The notes under the pieces were generated by a model, which worked only from the letters and a program-made list of their open reading frames with translations, searched no databases and had not been told where the DNA came from. Both the position numbers and the translations under genes were made by a program. Below, piece after piece: positions 7,501-9,681 of a DNA stretch of 9,681 nt. The DNA is taken from the NCBI GenBank assembly GCA_945882005.1, contig CAMCWG010000095.1, positions 1 to 9,681 on the forward strand, written 5' to 3'. The stretch comes from Bordetella parapertussis. GTDB taxonomy: Bacteria; Pseudomonadota; Gammaproteobacteria; Burkholderiales; Burkholderiaceae_B. Within the stretch, counting starts at the first letter, position 1. Each line of letters begins with the position of its first letter.

Positions 7501-7554
7501 GCTATGGCCCTTTCATGTAAGGTGGGTGACCGTTTTGTGAAGCTTTCGTGACAG
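7499..7554 (-). promoter_or_regulatory. Candidate PhoB-dependent promoter: tandem Pho-box-like repeats plus -10
   Basis: Reading the minus strand from 7554 there are five 7-bp units, each separated by 4 bp: CTGTCAC (7554-7548), GCTTCAC (7543-7537), CGGTCAC (7532-7526), CTTACAT (7521-7515) and GGGCCAT (7510-7504). Against the PhoB half-site CTGTCA(C/T) they match 7, 4, 6, 5 and 4 of 7, and all end in CA(C/T). Three of the four spacers are A-rich (GAAA, AAAA, GAAA). The candidate -10 is TAGCAT (7504-7499, 4 of 6 to TATAAT), 10 bp after the fourth unit, which suits a promoter in which the Pho box replaces the -35. The block fits in the gap between livM and the binding-protein gene. Confidence 0.6.
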
Positions 7555-7561
7555 TCATTGC

Positions 7562-8545
7562 TTACTGACGGGCGGTTTGTCGCTTGTCCCACCAGGCACT
7601 GAGCTCGCCGACTAAGCCGCGTCTGAAGGCCAACACGCAGATCACGAAGATAAGACCAATCACGATCGTGACGGACTCACCTAGCCGTTGAAACCATTCA
7701 ATGCCAGTCCATTTCGTTAACGACGCCCCAAAGTCGCCTACTTTGTTTTCTAGCAAGACAACGATGAAGGCGCCAATGACTGGACCTACGAGAGTGCCGA
7801 GACCACCAATGAGCGTCATCAGGATCACCAGACCTGACATCTGCCAAGTTGCATCTGACAGAGTGGCCGAGACAAAAATCAGCATCTTGGTCGAGCCCGC
7901 TAAGCCGGCCAACATGGCAGACAAGATAAAAGCGAGTAATTTGAAACGGTCGACGTCATAACCCAGCGAGATTGCCCGTGGTTCGTTTTCGCGGATGGCT
8001 TTGAGTACCTGGCCAAAGGGTGAGTGCACGGTGCGCCAGATAATGAAGTAGCCCAGTACAAAAATACCCATGACGACGTAGTACAGGTTCAAGTCGTTTT
8101 TTAGATCAATGAGTCCGAAAAGCGTGCCGCGTGGTACACCTTGCAGACCATCTTCACCGCCTGTGAATTTGGCTTGCAAGAAAAAGAAGTAGACCATCTG
8201 CGAGAGCGCGAGAGTAATCATTGCAAAATAAATACCGCTGCGTCGAATCGCGAGCGCACCCATGGCTAGACCAAGGGCTCCGGCGACCAACACGCCGTAG
8301 GCAATGCCAAGCTCGGGAGTGAAACCCCAAAGCTTCATGGCGTGTCCGGAAGCATAGGCAGCGCTACCTAAAAAGGCTGCGTGACCAAAGGAGAGTAAGC
8401 CAGTGAAACCAAGCAGCAGGTTGAAGGCGCACGCAAAGAGCGCGTAGCACATGATCTTCATGGCGAAGATGGGATAAATGCCCATCAGCGGGATGGCCGC
8501 TAGGAATAACAGAAAGACGATATAGCCGAGCGCTTGACGATTCAT
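7562..8545 (-). CDS. livM: Branched-chain amino acid/amide-type ABC permease LivM
   Basis: This 327-residue polytopic membrane protein is one of the two permeases of a HAAT-type importer. Hallmarks are NLLLGFTGLLSFGHAAFLG (42-60), TGGEDGLQGVPRG (128-140), the cytoplasmic coupling loop PFGQVLKAIRENEPRAISLG (176-195) and GGLGTLVGPVIGAF (247-260). The ATG overlaps the TGA of livH as ATGA, and a purine-rich GGAAAAG lies upstream. Unlike some LivM proteins it has no fused ATPase domain. The next gene downstream belongs to a different transporter, so the LivG and LivF ATPases must be elsewhere, probably upstream of the binding-protein gene beyond the right edge. The substrate may be a branched-chain amino acid, but this family also takes urea, amides and aromatic acids. 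Confidence 0.95.
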   Translation of the reverse strand: MNRQALGYIVFLLFLAAIPLMGIYPIFAMKIMCYALFACAFNLLLGFTGLLSFGHAAFLGSAAYASGHAMKLWGFTPELGIAYGVLVAGALGLAMGALAIRRSGIYFAMITLALSQMVYFFFLQAKFTGGEDGLQGVPRGTLFGLIDLKNDLNLYYVVMGIFVLGYFIIWRTVHSPFGQVLKAIRENEPRAISLGYDVDRFKLLAFILSAMLAGLAGSTKMLIFVSATLSDATWQMSGLVILMTLIGGLGTLVGPVIGAFIVVLLENKVGDFGASLTKWTGIEWFQRLGESVTIVIGLIFVICVLAFRRGLVGELSAWWDKRQTARQ

Positions 8546-9429
8546 TTTTCTTTTCCGAATAGTCCGGCAGGGCGGATAAGCAAGACAATAGCCATGATGA
8601 TGAAGACAACGGTGCTTGAGGCTTCAGGCCAAAACACTTTGGTTAAGCCCTCGATGATGCCCAAACCAAGGCCGGTCACAATCGCACCCATGATGGAACC
8701 CATTCCACCGATCACCACAACGGCGAACACCACGATAATGAGGTTTGATCCCATTAGTGGTGAGACCTGCAGAATAGGGGCAGCCAGAACGCCAGCAAAG
8801 CCTGCTAAGGCCACGCCAAAGCCGTAGGTGAGTGTGATCATCAAGGGCACGTTGACGCCAAAGGCTTCGACAAGGCGAGGGTTTTCAGTGCCGGCACGCA
8901 ACAAAGCACCTAAGCGGGTGCGCTCAATAATGAACCAGGTGATGAGGCAGACCACAACCGAGGCCACCACGACCCAGGCGCGATAGTTAGGCAACATCAT
9001 GAAGCCCAGATTCGTTGCGCCGCGCAACGCTTCAGGCGTCGAGTAGGGCTGACCTGAAACGCCGTAGAAACTGCGAAACAGGCCCTCGATCAGCAAGGTA
9101 ATGCCGAAGGTCAGCAATAAACCGTACAGGTGATCAAGCTTGTATAGGTGCTTGAGCAGGAATTTTTCAATCAGAATGCCGAAGAGTCCAACAATGATTG
9201 GTGCTAAGACCAGCATCAACCAGTAATTGATTCCAAAGTAGGAAAGGCCCATCCAGGCCAAAAACGCACCCAACATGTACAGAGCACCGTGGGCGAAGTT
9301 GATAACGTTGAGTAAGCCAAAAATCACCGCTAAGCCTAGCGACAAAATGGCGTAGAAAGAGCCGTTGACTAAGCCAAGCAAAAGCTGGCCAAGAAAGGCC
9401 TGCACCGGTATACCAAAGATCATGATCAT
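8542..9429 (-). CDS. livH: Branched-chain amino acid/amide-type ABC permease LivH
   Basis: This 295-residue membrane protein is the LivH partner of the downstream LivM. Hallmarks are NGSFYAILSLGLAVIFGLL (22-40), NVINFAHGALYMLGAF (41-56), the coupling loop ERTRLGALLRAGTENP (169-184), GGMGSIMGAIVTG (241-253) and the typical ending LLIRPAGLFGKEK. Two possible starts lie two codons apart (ATG at 9427-9429 and 9421-9423). No strong ribosome site separates them, so the start is uncertain by 6 nt. It follows the LivK-type gene after 76 nt that contain a hairpin, and its stop overlaps the livM start. It is expected in the inner membrane, forming the channel with LivM. Confidence 0.95.
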   Translation of the reverse strand: MIMIFGIPVQAFLGQLLLGLVNGSFYAILSLGLAVIFGLLNVINFAHGALYMLGAFLAWMGLSYFGINYWLMLVLAPIIVGLFGILIEKFLLKHLYKLDHLYGLLLTFGITLLIEGLFRSFYGVSGQPYSTPEALRGATNLGFMMLPNYRAWVVVASVVVCLITWFIIERTRLGALLRAGTENPRLVEAFGVNVPLMITLTYGFGVALAGFAGVLAAPILQVSPLMGSNLIIVVFAVVVIGGMGSIMGAIVTGLGLGIIEGLTKVFWPEASSTVVFIIMAIVLLIRPAGLFGKEK

Positions 9430-9466
9430 GTTCTATCTGCTTCGCATCGACTGCATGAGCAGAACG

Positions 9467-9496
9467 CACCATCGCGCGTTTTAGAGCGCGATGGTG
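9467..9496. repeat. Perfect 11-bp hairpin between the LivK-type gene and livH
   Basis: CACCATCGCGC (9467-9477) and GCGCGATGGTG (9486-9496) pair perfectly around an 8-nt loop. It begins 9 nt after the stop of the binding-protein gene. No U-run follows on the minus strand, so it is not a standard intrinsic terminator in the direction of transcription. It is more likely a stabilising or partly attenuating intercistronic hairpin. Confidence 0.7.
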
Positions 9497-9505
9497 TTGT
9501 TCTGG

Positions 9506-9681
9506 TTACTTCTTGACCAGCTTGCAGGTCGACTCGGAGAGCTTGGTGAACACTTCTTCACCAGGTAAGACGGCGAGCTGTTTGTAGTAGTCCCAAGGAC
9601 CTTTTGACTCGCTTGGCTTTTTAACTTCCATTAGAAACATGTCGTGGATCATGCGGCCGTCTTCACGGACATAACCATTTT
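9506..9681 (-). CDS. LivK-type periplasmic binding protein (Peripla_BP_6), C-terminal end only
   Basis: The last 57 residues are present, ending in TAA at 9506-9508; the rest lies beyond the right edge. The tail includes NGYVREDGRMIHDMFL, EVKKPSESKGPWDYYKQLA and a final STCKLVKK. This is the usual ending of HAAT-family binding proteins in betaproteobacteria, where a late cysteine commonly forms a disulfide. The ligand specificity lies in the missing part. As first of the three liv genes visible here, it would deliver a branched-chain amino acid, amide or similar compound to LivH/LivM. The hairpin after its stop fits higher expression of the binding protein than of the permeases. Confidence 0.9.
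   Translation of the reverse strand, partial: NGYVREDGRMIHDMFLMEVKKPSESKGPWDYYKQLAVLPGEEVFTKLSESTCKLVKK

Noticed and set aside
7501..7561. Intrinsic terminator after livM
   Set aside because: No stable GC stem followed by a U-run is visible on the minus strand; the region is better explained by the Pho-like repeats.
9421..9430. Perfect palindrome CATGATCATG at the livH start
   Set aside because: It is explained by the codons for the first Met-Ile-Met and is too short to claim as a site.
9437..9462. Possible second hairpin (CTGCT/AGCAG with inner GCA/TGC) before livH
   Set aside because: Only short paired blocks with bulges; weak compared with the neighbouring 11-bp stem.

Overview
The window suggests a Gram-negative proteobacterium, most likely a betaproteobacterium of the Burkholderiales. 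This is an inference from the style of the Liv (branched-chain amino acid/amide) proteins, the periplasmic-type binding proteins and a base composition that looks near half G+C (not counted). All supported genes lie on the minus strand, so transcription runs from the right edge to the left edge. There is no gene-free stretch over 300 bases.

Right part (about 7562-9681): the end of a LivK-type binding protein gene, then livH and livM. A perfect 11-bp hairpin sits between the binding-protein gene and livH, and livH and livM overlap by ATGA. The matching LivG/LivF ATPases are not downstream of livM, so they probably lie beyond the right edge.

Middle and left part (1-7468): one tightly packed set of seven genes. 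In transcription order these are a periplasmic solute-binding protein of the peptide/nickel type (SBP_bac_5), two Opp/Dpp-type ATPases, two Opp/Dpp-type permeases, a cytoplasmic formylglycine-type phosphonate monoester hydrolase/phosphodiesterase (PMH, pehA family), and a HAD phosphatase cut by the left edge. Four junctions overlap (ATGA or ATGCTGA), the gaps are 9 and 24 nt, and the last junction is again ATGA, so these genes are almost certainly made as one translationally coupled operon.

The 93-bp gap before the operon holds what looks like its promoter: five 7-bp elements related to the PhoB half-site CTGTCA(C/T), each separated by 4 bp (an 11-bp period), followed at a suitable distance by a possible -10 (TAGCAT). 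An 11-bp imperfect dyad overlaps the -10/start region.

The proposal is a phosphate-starvation-controlled import-and-hydrolyse cassette. An intact phosphodiester or phosphonate monoester would be bound in the periplasm and imported by a peptide-type ABC transporter. PMH would cleave it in the cytoplasm, and the HAD enzyme would remove phosphate from the resulting phosphomonoester. The substrate is unknown. The enzyme families and the gene linkage can be read from the sequence; the pathway and its Pho control are inferences.
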